64,000 bases of DNA. It comes from Chaetoderma sp. LZ-2023a (Eukaryota > Mollusca > Caudofoveata > Chaetodermatida > Chaetodermatidae). The notes under the pieces were generated by a model that was given only the letters and a program-made list of their open reading frames with translations, made no database searches and was not told the origin of the DNA. The stretch spans positions 91,449,222 through 91,513,221 of the forward strand of contig CM067374.1 in assembly GCA_034401795.1 (NCBI GenBank), written 5' to 3'. A program made the translations under genes and the position numbers. Position 1 is the stretch's first letter. The number at the start of each line of letters is the position of its first letter. Shown here piece by piece: positions 55,741-64,000 of this stretch.

Positions 55741-55965
55741 TTAAAACAAAGCATAAAGCCCTTTAAGGTCACAGGTGCAATGCAGGGCTCTAAAATAAGA
55801 AAATTTGTCCGTTGCTCCTGGGCAACCTCTGGTTGGCCTACATTATCTATGGTCACCGACTCACCATTTTGTACTATAGCTAAGTTTCTCTTTCCCAGAG
55901 AAGCGTTATAAATGCTACACATCAGATGCTAAATTCTTTGTAACATACAAGATAATGAAGATATT

Positions 55966-56052
55966 ATGTTGAATATTTTTAACTAATTCTACTGGGAACT
56001 GTTGCTCCTTTAGAATAATAACTGATTCTTGTTAAATTAGTTTTAAATAGTG
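55966..56052. repeat. Family B copy, diverged
   Basis: GTTGAATATTTTTAAC and TTAAATTAGTTTTAAATAGT remain. Confidence 0.6.
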
Positions 56053-56420
56053 AGGCTAGAAGGATAATTACATAGCAATGATGCAGGATCGCTGCTGATT
56101 AACCCAGGGACAGACCTACCCATTCACCAATTCCCTTTTGAGAATACTTTTCATGGTTGACTAATAAAATGTCCAAATAGGCTAATTCATGTCTAATGAT
56201 TTTACATGTATGCTGGTATGTCAGTTCCTCTTAAACCATGATGACACATCTAATTCTATCCAATATTTTATTTCTTACATAACCTGCTGGTCATCTCTTA
56301 CTTGGTTATTAGCCTTAAGATCTAGCGTTAGGCTAAGAAAGTCCAGATTTGGCTAATGAAATCCTAAAATAGGCTAATTCACTGGCTAATGATTTCAAAT
56401 GAGTAGGTCAGTCCCTGTTA
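56053..56420. other. No gene recognised
   Basis: Two related phrases, AAAATGTCCAAATAGGCTAATTCA-like (56167) and CCTAAAATAGGCTAATTCAC (56362), suggest a diverged 195-bp duplication. Confidence 0.4.
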
Positions 56421-56654
56421 GCCCTTTAACACGCAGTCTGCCAAATGGGCTTTTGCAGTGGTCTTGAGAAATGTTCATTTGCAGACCAAGAAGACTATTT
56501 TTTTAAATTTACCACTGAAATGACTGGCTTGATAAATGAGCCAGTCATTCCAGTGGTAAATTTTCAAAAAGTCTTCTCTTGGTCTGCAAATGGGCATTTT
56601 TGTATGAGAAAAATTAAATTTTTCTTGAACAAATTCGATGGTTAAGGGGTTGTT
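56421..56654. repeat. Foldback family A copy downstream of ferritin 2
   Basis: CCCTTTAACACGCAGTC start, full arms, right end GATGGTTAAGGGGTTGTTAA; about 185 bp past the ferritin 2 stop codon. Confidence 0.85.
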
Positions 56655-56838
56655 AATATTCTGAAGGAAGATTGGTTCTAGTCTATGGATAGCACGCAAC
56701 AATAACAACATTCATGACACTTAATCTAATTATTTCGAACATAATTGACACGACAGAGCATTGATTCCATATTGTTATAAATGTGCAATGAGAACGGATC
56801 CTATGACTTGATTATCATGAGGAAATGGGAAAAACTTT

Positions 56839-56979
56839 CTAACTACAGAGAGTTTCCTTGTTGAACAAATACTCCCCTAAACCTGGCCCGGCACGCTGAA
56901 GATTGGTCACATGATCGCTGAGTGTCTTCAACAGCTCAACTACTTCTTTTAAAAACTCATCCTCTACAAAGTCTTCCAT
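56839..56979 (-). CDS. Ferritin 2 exon 4 (C-terminus)
   Basis: 46 codons plus TAG after a TTTTTCAG acceptor. [15 protein letters not shown] replaces Q141 with V; the rest ([18 protein letters not shown]) is ordinary ferritin helix D/E. Confidence 0.93.
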   Translation of the reverse strand: MEDFVEDEFLKEVVELLKTLSDHVTNLQRAGPGLGEYLFNKETLCS

Positions 56980-59661
56980 CTGAAAAAGCATAGAACAGCA
57001 ATCTTAGTACAAAGAGACCTAAGCCTTAACCCTAATACTCAAGCTGACCAAAAACGCCTTCTGCAGTGGTCTTGAGAAATGTCCATTCACAAACCAAGAG
57101 AGTATATTTGAAAATTTATGACTAGAATGACTGTCTCGATAACTGAACCAGTCATAATGGTGGTAAATTTTCAAAAGTAGTCTTCTCATGGTTCGCAAAT
57201 GAACATTCTCTGTTGAAAATTTTAAATTTTTGTGACCAAATTTGAGGATTAAAGGGTTAAATAAATAAAAGTCCAGTGCTGGATACTTGAATATGACTGA
57301 ATGTCACCGAAAAGCAGAGATTGCTGTTAATTATTTGAATAAGGTGCTCATCCGGCTGAGCAGTATTTGAACAAAGGTTGAAACCTTAAAGTTTAGCAAG
57401 AGACTGCAACATGTGTAGGGTTCTTCCAGCAACATTTGATTAAAATTGGACAGGGGGTCCAAGAGCTCTTGACCCCTCTTGTATCAACTTAACTCTTTAA
57501 TCATCAAGCAGGTCACACCAAGCCTCTGCAGTGGTCCTGGACAATGTCCCTGAATTTATAGGTAAAGAGAGCATTAAAAAAAAAATTTCCACTAGAATTA
57601 ATGACTCGATAACTGCGCCAGTCATTCCAATGGTGAATTTTTTAAATAATCTCTTGGCCTGTAAATAGGCATTGACTAAACAAAACTCTTCCTTTTCTTC
57701 ACCAATCTTGGTCATTAAATGGTTAAAATTGGACAAGAAATGGACGAATTTAGTTTTAGCTATGCCACGCCCATTTCCAGCTAAGCTCCACCCATGCTTT
57801 GTTCATGTAGAGATTGATCAAACCCTGAACTCCCTGAATCTCAATTTCCAAAAAAATATACAAGTAAGCTGTTGAATATTTTGAAATTAATTTGACTGGG
57901 TGCAGTTGCTGCCTATAGCAGCAACAGCACCCAGTTAAATTAGTTTCAAAATAGTCAACAGAATGATTATTAAGTAGTAGACATACAATTTGTACACATG
58001 ACAGACTAATAAGAGTTCCTGACAGATTTGGATATGAATGGCATATTGTAAATGTGACGTCAGCCTACCTGTGACATATTTCATTATGTCGTCATATACT
58101 TGATTGACAGATTGGATTTATCTATTGTGTGCAACGATGTTGTGTACTGTGAGAATAAATCAGATAACATATTTTGTTCACTTCTTTAATATTTTAAAAA
58201 ATATAGTGAAGTATTTCAACAAATGTATTACTGTCACTTCCAAGTTATCTATAAATAACTTACAATACATCTTTATGATATGGTATTTCAGGTAAACGCA
58301 ATTTTTATAGAATTATTCATAATTGGCGCATTTGTTCTTAAATATTGTATGTCATATTTCATGACGATACCTACCTGTAAGCTTCCTCCAGTCCTTGTTT
58401 TCTTACATGTATGCTTTCCAATGAGCGTATAAGCTGGTTTATTTACAAGGTGTGTAGGTGAATATAGATATTACCATGTTTCGGTTATTACTATTAATCG
58501 CTTATTGGTCAAGAATTATGTTTAAATATATATAATTAAACAGACCATGAACTGCCACCGATTTATGACACTATCCTGATTCTGTGAGATCTTGCCAAGT
58601 CTCGGAATGAACGAGACCCACCAGAGATCAGTCTGGCTGATGAGGCTCAGGCTGAGGGAAATATTTCAAGTTAGTTAATAAATTAGCTTCCAGTCAATAA
58701 AAGATGTCTAATTACAATATATAGATGTTATTACATGCTTAGTCGCATGTTTGCATGAGCATACGTATGTATTCCGCCTGGTATTCTATATCAGTTTCAA
58801 TATTTGCCTGAGTGTGAAGATCGAGGACCAATAAATAAACTGATATACAATACCAGGCAAAATATGAGTGCAAATATCGGACTAACCACATCATAACATA
58901 TTTATTACATAGGCTAACAGTAGACTTAGCCACCAACAACTTACTGTACAGTCAAATTGTTTTCAAAATATTCAGCAGGTTCAAAGTTATTGCTCATTGA
59001 AATTATTGTCTGATGACTTACATCAGTCAGACAGTTACTCTCACCATACCTCTGGATCACTATGTTTGTGAGCAAATTTTATCAAGTCCAGGAAGCTTTG
59101 ATTGACAGTTTTCACCATAGCCATGGCTGCCTGCATGGCTTCCAGACCCGTTCCATACTCATCCTTGTCTGGTTTCTGTTGGCATAAGATACATGTAGGA
59201 ACATAATGAAATATCATAAAAATAGCAGTATTGTTCATTGCCCTAACCATTTATCCCTCGAATGTTTTTAAAAATTTTAATTTTCTCATGGAAAATGTCC
59301 ATTTGCAGACCAAGAGAATCCTATTTTTCAAAATTTATCCATGGAATGACTGGCTCGCCTATCGAGCCAGTCATTCCAGTGATAGCCAGTCACTCCAGTG
59401 TAAAATTTTCAAAAATAGGATTCTCTTGGTTTGCAAATGGACATTTCTAAAAACTGCTGTAAAACTTATATTTGGTCGGCTTGTATCTTAAAGGGTTAAT
59501 TTGACTGTACTTACTTGAATATCTTGAAGAACAATTCTGCCGCCACGTGTATTTTGAAAAGACATCAGCTTGTTAGCAAATTTGCGTTTCTTAGCCGATA
59601 TTTCTGTGAAGAATGTATGGAATCCATCAAGCGCTACATCATCACGATCAAAGTAGAAGGC
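56839..59661 (-). CDS. Ferritin 2, ferroxidase-centre-deficient paralogue (exons 2-4; exon 1 outside window)
   Basis: Three exons (59661..59515, 59175..59050, 56979..56839) with good splice sites encode 137 residues from [11 protein letters not shown] to NKETLCS. Exons 2 and 3 have exactly the lengths of ferritin 1 (147 and 126 bp) and the same splice positions. The fold signatures remain ([43 protein letters not shown]). In human H numbering the ferroxidase ligands differ: E62 is K and H65 is F (AKKRKFANK), E107 is V (AMVKTVNQ), Q141 is V (KEVVELL). Nucleation-site E61 and E64 are both K, and the channel H118 is I. Channel D131 and E134 remain (DFVE). This resembles vertebrate L chains in lacking activity and suggests a structural or regulatory subunit that co-assembles with an active chain (inference). 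Introns are kept and frames are open, so it is not a processed pseudogene. Exon 1 would lie right of 64000 if intron 1 is long. Confidence 0.92.
57026..57260. repeat. Foldback family A copy in ferritin 2 intron 3
   Basis: TTAACCCTAATACTCAAG and GGATTAAAGGGTTAA ends, full length, 47 bp upstream of the exon 4 acceptor. Confidence 0.87.
57489..57726. repeat. Foldback family A copy in ferritin 2 intron 3
   Basis: TTAACTCTTTAATCATC and CATTAAATGGTTAA ends; diverged arms. Confidence 0.82.
57740..58110. repeat. Composite repeat G with family B hairpin in ferritin 2 intron 3
   Basis: TTTAGCTATGCCACGCCC left part, hairpin 57869..57961 with centre GTTGCTGCCTATAGCAGCAAC, right part GTAGACATACAATTTG and TGACGTCAGCC. 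Confidence 0.82.
58111..58904. other. Ferritin 2 intron 3 interior
   Basis: AT-rich, no repeat family recognised. Confidence 0.4.
58905..59040. repeat. Family B variant, right half, in ferritin 2 intron 3
   Basis: TTAGCCACCAACAACTTACTG then TTTTCAAAATATTCAGCAGG, as in the 651 copy, then GCTCATTGAAATTATTGTCTGATG. Confidence 0.7.
59050..59175 (-). CDS. Ferritin 2 exon 3
   Basis: 42 codons, [14 protein letters not shown] through HKHSDPE, acceptor CCAACAG, donor GTATGG. Ferroxidase E107 is replaced by valine and the channel histidine by isoleucine. Confidence 0.93.
59243..59499. repeat. Foldback family A copy filling ferritin 2 intron 2
   Basis: Covers 257 of the intron's 339 bp and ends 15 nt from the exon 2 splice donor. 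The right arm has a partial duplication of CAGTCATTCCAGTG. Right end CTTAAAGGGTTAA. Confidence 0.88.
59515..59661 (-). CDS. Ferritin 2 exon 2
   Basis: 49 codons, acceptor TTTTAG, donor GTAAGT. Aligns without gaps to ferritin 1 exon 2. The helix-B metal cluster has become AKKRKFANK, removing E62 and H65 and making the segment strongly basic. Confidence 0.93.
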
Positions 59662-59907
59662 CTAAAATACATGTCATGTACAGTTTATTAATAGGATTCA
59701 TAACCGTGTCGTTTCATATCTGATCTTCGCCAATGGAAAGAACTGACTTGTCACTCAATTACATATTCCCATAATCAACTATGTCGCTACTGAGCCGATG
59801 TCACAATCATTATGCCACATTTAGCTCAGTCATGAACGTTGAAACTCTGTCAAGTGTACGAATTATATATCTGATATGTTTGATGAATTTACAATTTAAT
59901 AAACATT
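59662..59907. other. Ferritin 2 intron 1, part inside the window
   Basis: Includes a piece of repeat G (CATAATCAACTATGTCGC, GATGTCACAATCATTATG). The intron continues into the hAT. Confidence 0.5.
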
Positions 59908-59964
59908 CTGTTAAATATTTCAAAACTAATATGACTGGGAGCTGTTGCTGCCATTATAACAGAT
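59908..59964. repeat. Family B left half, cut by hAT insertion
   Basis: CTGTTAAATATTTCAAAAC ... GGGAGCTGTTGCTGCC; the hairpin stops at 59964 where CAGGGTTGG of the hAT begins. Confidence 0.75.
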
Positions 59965-60062
59965 CAGGGTTGGCTTGATTTAAATCAATTGATTTATATC
60001 ATGATTTAAATCATGATTTAAATCACTCGATTTTTATCGAAAAAATCGTGATTTAAATCAGT
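59965..60062 (+). repeat. hAT left terminal region with GATTTAAATC repeats
   Basis: Alternating ATTTAAATCA and ATCGATTTTT-type palindromic blocks; the inverse appears at 63982-64000. Confidence 0.75.
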
Positions 60063-60714
60063 TTTGCAAAAATAGAGGAATTTTCAAGTAATTAATACAA
60101 TTAACAGTAATTTTGTTAAATTAAAGTAACATAATTATTTTACTGCTTCCATGGCACTTGAACATCAACACAAAATAGAATTATACACTTAATTGCTCAT
60201 ATTTGTCATCAGCAAGACTAGACCCAGTGCACGAGTCCACATCTACAATCTACATACTTGAGGTTCATGTACACAGTACATCACACATGTGTACAAAGTA
60301 TGATCATTAAGTATGTGTAAGCTGTAAAGAAGAGGAGAATTCCATGTGCGTACATGTCACTACATGACCATTAAAGCAATAGTGTACATGAAAAGTCATG
60401 TATGGGCCAGTATGGCTATTACTATTAGTCTAATTCCAAAAGCACACTCTTTTAAAGCAAGACACTGTCTCTTTTTTCAGCTATGACATGCGTCTGGAGT
60501 CACTCTGGAGTGTCATTGAGTGTCTCGATTACTATTGGCTAGTGCTTATCAAGTTGGACTTTTGGGCTCCATTTTATTTAACACTAAAACAATAAAGATT
60601 GAAATGTTATTAAATTAAGTAGTTTACTACAACTTCAAAAATCAAAATCAGTAATTGCTGAAACTGGCAAGAAACTATATACATTGTAACACGTAAACAC
60701 ATCATTACATTACA
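60063..60714. other. hAT left subterminal region
   Basis: AT-rich, no coding; precedes the nested family C copies. Confidence 0.45.
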
Positions 60715-60972
60715 TTAACCCTTAGCACACTGATGTAGGAGTTTTAATTTTTCAAAATAAACATAACCCCTAGCACTCTGGAGCATGATAATTTAAATTT
60801 TCAAATTAAATTTAAAGATAAACTGGTGTACAATTTGCAACAATTTTTGTGGACGATGCTGCTGTCTGTGACAGCACCATCTTCCACAAAATTTGTTGAA
60901 AAACGTACACCAGTTTATCTTTAAATTTAATTTGAAATTTAAAAATTTCGACATCAGTGTGCTAAGGGTTAA
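60715..60972. repeat. Foldback family C full copy inside the hAT
   Basis: TTAACCCTTAGCACACTGA at 60715 and its exact inverse ending 60972; inner arms AAAGATAAACTGGTGTAC and inverse. TTAA at both ends. Confidence 0.92.
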
Positions 60973-61114
60973 AGATAAACTGGTGTACATTTTTCAACAA
61001 ATTTGGTGGATGATAGAGCTGTCGCAGACAGCAACATCGTCCACCAAAATTGTTGAAAAATGTACACCAGTTTATCAATTTTAATTTGAGCATATTTTTA
61101 AAGACAGAAGTTAA
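60969..61114. repeat. Foldback family C second copy, abutting the first
   Basis: Shares TTAA 60969-60972; arms AAACTGGTGTACATTTTTC and GAAAAATGTACACCAGTTT; ends GAAGTTAA at 61114. Confidence 0.88.
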
Positions 61115-61330
61115 CAAGGTTGATAGACTTAGACAATGATGACTTTTGCATACCTTCATAGATTTTGTGCATCTAATTAGGGCTAATTCGTTAGATTTAT
61201 GCATTGCATCATTTCTGTCCTATTGCTACTCACTGTATCTGTGATGCAATTGTGAACAAAATTGAAAAATCGTTGCTAATATGACGTAATATATAAATTT
61301 TGAACTCTATATATTATTAGTTCAAACAGT

Positions 61331-61501
61331 GATAATTAAAGAATAGACATCCCATCATTCGTAACATAATAAACATATTGAATATTTTGAAAGCAATTTC
61401 ACTGAAAACCGTTGCTGACTTAGGCAGCAACGGCTTCCAGTGAAATTGCTTTCAAAATATTCAATATGTTATGAATGATGGGATGCATATTCTTTAATTA
61501 T
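61331..61501. repeat. Long foldback with family B core inside the hAT
   Basis: About 80-bp arms: ATAATTAAAGAATAGAC, CATCCCATCATTCGTAACAT and the family B arm on the left, with inverses on the right; centre CGTTGCTGACTTAGGCAGCAACGG. Confidence 0.92.
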
Positions 61502-61692
61502 TCACAATTAAGTGATTAACCAGAACACTCGATATATTGACTATTGAGATACCGCAATTTTTTTATAATAACGATATCGATATTCTCTCAAGCAATATCG
61601 CGCAAACCTAACTGAGTCACAGATAGATGTGTCTGTCATCACTTTTCACTTTCAGTTTTCAATAATGCTGCAATTGTACTTCACTAGTCTAG

Positions 61693-63545
61693 TCAACAAT
61701 CATCATTCAACTGAAACCGGAAGTCATTTTCTTTGTCACAGTTTAGGGACCGAAAAAGAAATACTAGTTTAGCCGCTTTTAAAGTTCCAAGTTTGTTTCT
61801 CAACTTACTCTGCACGAGCCCATAGCTGGAGAACACGCGCTCGACACCAGCTGACGCCGCCACAGCTGACATCAGACGCTGAGTGAATTCAAATGCTTCC
61901 AGCAGATCATCCTCGAAGTCACGTCTGTGCGACTTCCACCAATGAAGAGAGGTTACTCCATTAACAACTTCGTCGTTAAATTTAAGAATGTGAAATGGTG
62001 GTGCCATGGCCTCGAATTTGATTACCAAAGTCATCAAACCAGGGATTTCGGATGCTACGGGGTGAGTGCAGTTTCACGTTCTTGCTGAGTCAAGTTTCGA
62101 CCACGGTATTTAGGGTGGAGTAGATTGGCCAGCATGTGGTGAGGTGTCACAGCTTGTTGATAACGCTTATCGGCCGCACGCTTTGTTGAATTATTAGTGT
62201 CATTATGCAGGGCCGTTTTTACATCTTTCCATAATTCAACTGCTTCTGCTATTGTGCAATTGTCCGATTGAGCTTTATCGAGAGCGCAAGCTACTGGTTT
62301 CAAACAAAGTCGGTATTCATCTGCAGAACGTTTGATTACTACATTACGAACTTTATTGGCAATGGCAACATCTATGCGGTCAGTATGTCCATCACAGATT
62401 GTCACAAGTGTCGGCCATGCCTCACAATACGAGTTTAAACAATCGTACATTGTGTTCCACCTTGTATCTGCTGGCATCACTAACTTTCTGCACGATGATT
62501 GGCGTATTTGGGCACTAGCAAAGTGGTTATTTCGGAAATACTTCACAACTTGTGTGACATGCTCCTTAACATTACCCATTTCTAAGTCCTTTGAAGTCAG
62601 ATTTAGAAGATGAGGCGTGCATCCATACGCAATCATGTTGAAACCCAGTCGTTCTTTCAAGAACTCTCGCATCTTTGCTACATTAGCAGCATTGTCTGTG
62701 ACGATACTACATATAATGCACCCAAAATCATTGTGCGTGTTTTCAATTGTCTGCTTCGCAATGTCATAAAGATATTCCGCTGTGTGAGGATGTCCAGAGG
62801 TGTCCGTAGTATCCACTAAGTAAATATCACCTAAGCAGGTCGTCACTGTAGCACATACGATAGGCTCGTTATGAATATTGCTCCAACCGTCTAATGCTAG
62901 ACAGACAAGTTCACCTTCCAAATTTTTTCTCGCCTTCTCCCGCTCTTCTGTGTAGATAACATCCAAATATTTCCCCCCTATGTCCTTTCTGGATGGTGGT
63001 TGATAGCCTGGTCGTAAATCTTTTACAAGGTTTATAAAATGTCTATTTTCTACTAAGCGAAATGGGGAGTTCGTAGCATACACCATCCTAGCTACATCAC
63101 GATCTAATTCACCACGTTTTTCTGCTGAAGTTCTGATGACATAATTCTGTAGACCATAATTCAGCTTGGGTATCTTAGCGGCCAATGTACCAGCAGCTAA
63201 TTGACCGTGCACTGGGCGCTTCACTGCCGCTGAAGCAGAACTTGAAGTTGACAGAGGTTCAACTTCCATCACCACCACATCGTTTTGATCAACAACAGTT
63301 TCAACGCGCTGCTGCTGCTCAGATTGAGATGAAGTCCCCGTTTCTGTTGCGGCTACAGCTAGACCTTGAAGTGCTGGTGTTGGTGGACCTGTGCAATTGG
63401 CTGCATGTTTTTTTAACCGCTCTGGGATACCTTGGAGTTCGTGTCGGCAGACCTTGCAGACAGCCCGGACACCGGCCTTATCTGGGGTCTTCACTTTCTC
63501 ATAATGAATCCATATTGGATCTTGTTTTCGGCCGGAGTTAGACAT
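61693..63545 (-). pseudogene. hAT transposase with BED finger, one frameshift
   Basis: Long frame 63545..62055 (496 codons, MSNSGRKQDPIWIHYEK) carries the BED finger CKVCRHEL...HAANC, the RNase H-like core with LALDGWSN and IVTDNAANV, and the CTPHLLNL motif. Frame 62037..61693 supplies the conserved end ASAGVERVFSSYGLVQSKLRNKLG with the catalytic glutamate and dimerisation helices. One base lost at about 62052 separates them: ALTP then TAG. Otherwise about 610 residues, normal for the family. A recent loss of function is likely; a working relative could still move this copy. Confidence 0.88.
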
Positions 63546-63591
63546 TTTGCTAATTATGGAATTGAAAATATTTCATAGCCTTTGTCACTTA

Positions 63592-63752
63592 AGCAGTTTT
63601 GACTGTATTTTTCAAGAATGAAAAAATGCTTTTCTATTGCATCATTTAAAAAAAATGATGCAATAAAAAAATGATGCAATAGAAAAATGATGCAATAAAA
63701 AAATGATGCAATAAAAAATGATGCAATAATAATACTGTTAAAACTGCTTAAG
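63592..63752. repeat. Foldback insert with ATGATGCAAT tandem core
   Basis: Ends CTTAAGCAGTTTTGAC and its inverse (GTTAAAACTGCTTAAG). The interior has about five ATGATGCAATAAAAAA units (63654..63730) and an inverted TATTGCATCATTT before them. Confidence 0.7.
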
Positions 63753-63981
63753 CGAACAAAGTTTTTTTGTATTAAGAAACCAGCAAGCTTAAAATTCAGT
63801 TAAAAATAAGTCATAAAAATACCACTTTATTCAGTTCCAAAATACAGTTTAGCAATGCATCTGGACCTGTATTAAGAGACCACCTGTCTTAAGAGACCAC
63901 CTTCTGCGACTCCCACAGCCAGTGTCTTAATACAGGTTTCACTGTATAAGTTTTACGTAATTTCCTGGGATGTCGCGAATA
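63753..63981. other. hAT right subterminal sequence
   Basis: Contains TGTATTAAGAGACCACCTG and related inverted and direct half-copies (63870-63950), a short dispersed-repeat style block. No coding. Confidence 0.4.
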
Positions 63982-64000
63982 AAAATCGATTTAAATCATT

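Larger units (their letters stand above)
59965..64000 (-). mobile_element. hAT transposon, right end beyond the window
   Basis: The left end reads CAGGGTTGGCTTGATTTAAATC at 59965, a hAT-style CAGxG terminus followed by GATTTAAATC repeats. The window's last bases (AAAATCGATTTAAATCATT) are the matching inverse, so the right terminus should be just past 64000. Contains a BED/hAT transposase. It inserted into a family B hairpin (59908..59964), whose second half is missing here. Confidence 0.82.

Noticed and set aside
2032-59499. Family A hairpins as CRISPR repeats or microRNA genes
   Set aside because: Irregular spacing, both flanks shared with the repeat, TTAA ends and the eukaryotic host fit a foldback transposon. 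A microRNA would not explain the outer conserved blocks.
56839-59661. Ferritin 2 as a processed pseudogene
   Set aside because: Introns with proper splice sites are retained and all three frames are open.
1-64000. tRNA or rRNA genes
   Set aside because: No cloverleaf with paired A and B boxes and no rRNA core sequence was recognised; the GGTTCCAGG in the SINE lacks a matching A box.

Overview
The window is eukaryotic, AT-rich and very repeat-dense, and most likely from a mollusc. The only clear host genes are two ferritins, both on the minus strand. Ferritin 1 (14689..26836) has all four coding exons, encodes 173 residues, carries every ferroxidase-centre residue and is preceded by a canonical iron-responsive element. 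The mollusc assignment rests on the style of this protein and its IRE as I know them from bivalves and gastropods; it is an inference. Ferritin 2 (exons 2-4 at 56839..59661; exon 1 must lie beyond the right edge) has the same exon lengths and splice positions, but every ferroxidase ligand that can be checked is substituted, so it looks like a light-chain-type, catalytically dead subunit.

Everything else supported here is mobile DNA, much of it nested. 1-14.6 kb: short foldback elements, tandem arrays and two SINE copies with clean target-site duplications. 14.7-26.8 kb: ferritin 1; its 9-kb first intron holds a decayed 7.0-kb DIRS retrotransposon with inverted terminal repeats and an internal complementary region that fixes both termini. 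27.3-37.5 kb: a CR1/L2-like LINE split by an 8.69-kb Academ-like DNA transposon (XPG/FEN1-type nuclease plus tesmin-type CXC motif); that element in turn contains a Tc1 transposon with an uninterrupted 341-codon DD34E transposase. 37.5-45.8 kb: about 8 kb in which I recognise no gene, with two CRE/TATA promoter-like clusters pointing left. 45.8-49.3 kb: a decayed Ty3/gypsy pol on the minus strand. 49.3-56.4 kb: foldback elements and dispersed repeats. 56.8-59.7 kb: ferritin 2. 59.97 kb to the right edge: a hAT transposon with a BED finger and one frameshift, itself hosting several foldback elements.

Three hairpin families recur. Family A (about 27 copies) has a core around GGAATGACTGGCTCG and ends in TTAACCC / GGGTTAA. 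Family B has ends CTGTTGAATATTTTGAAA / TTTCAAAATATTCAACAG. Family C has a core around AACTGGTGTACATTTTTC and TTAACCCTTAGCACAC ends. They crowd the ferritin introns: one family A copy makes up about three quarters of ferritin 2 intron 2 and ends 15 nt from the 5' splice site. No tRNA, rRNA or CRISPR array was seen. All calls come from reading the sequence; no database search was possible.
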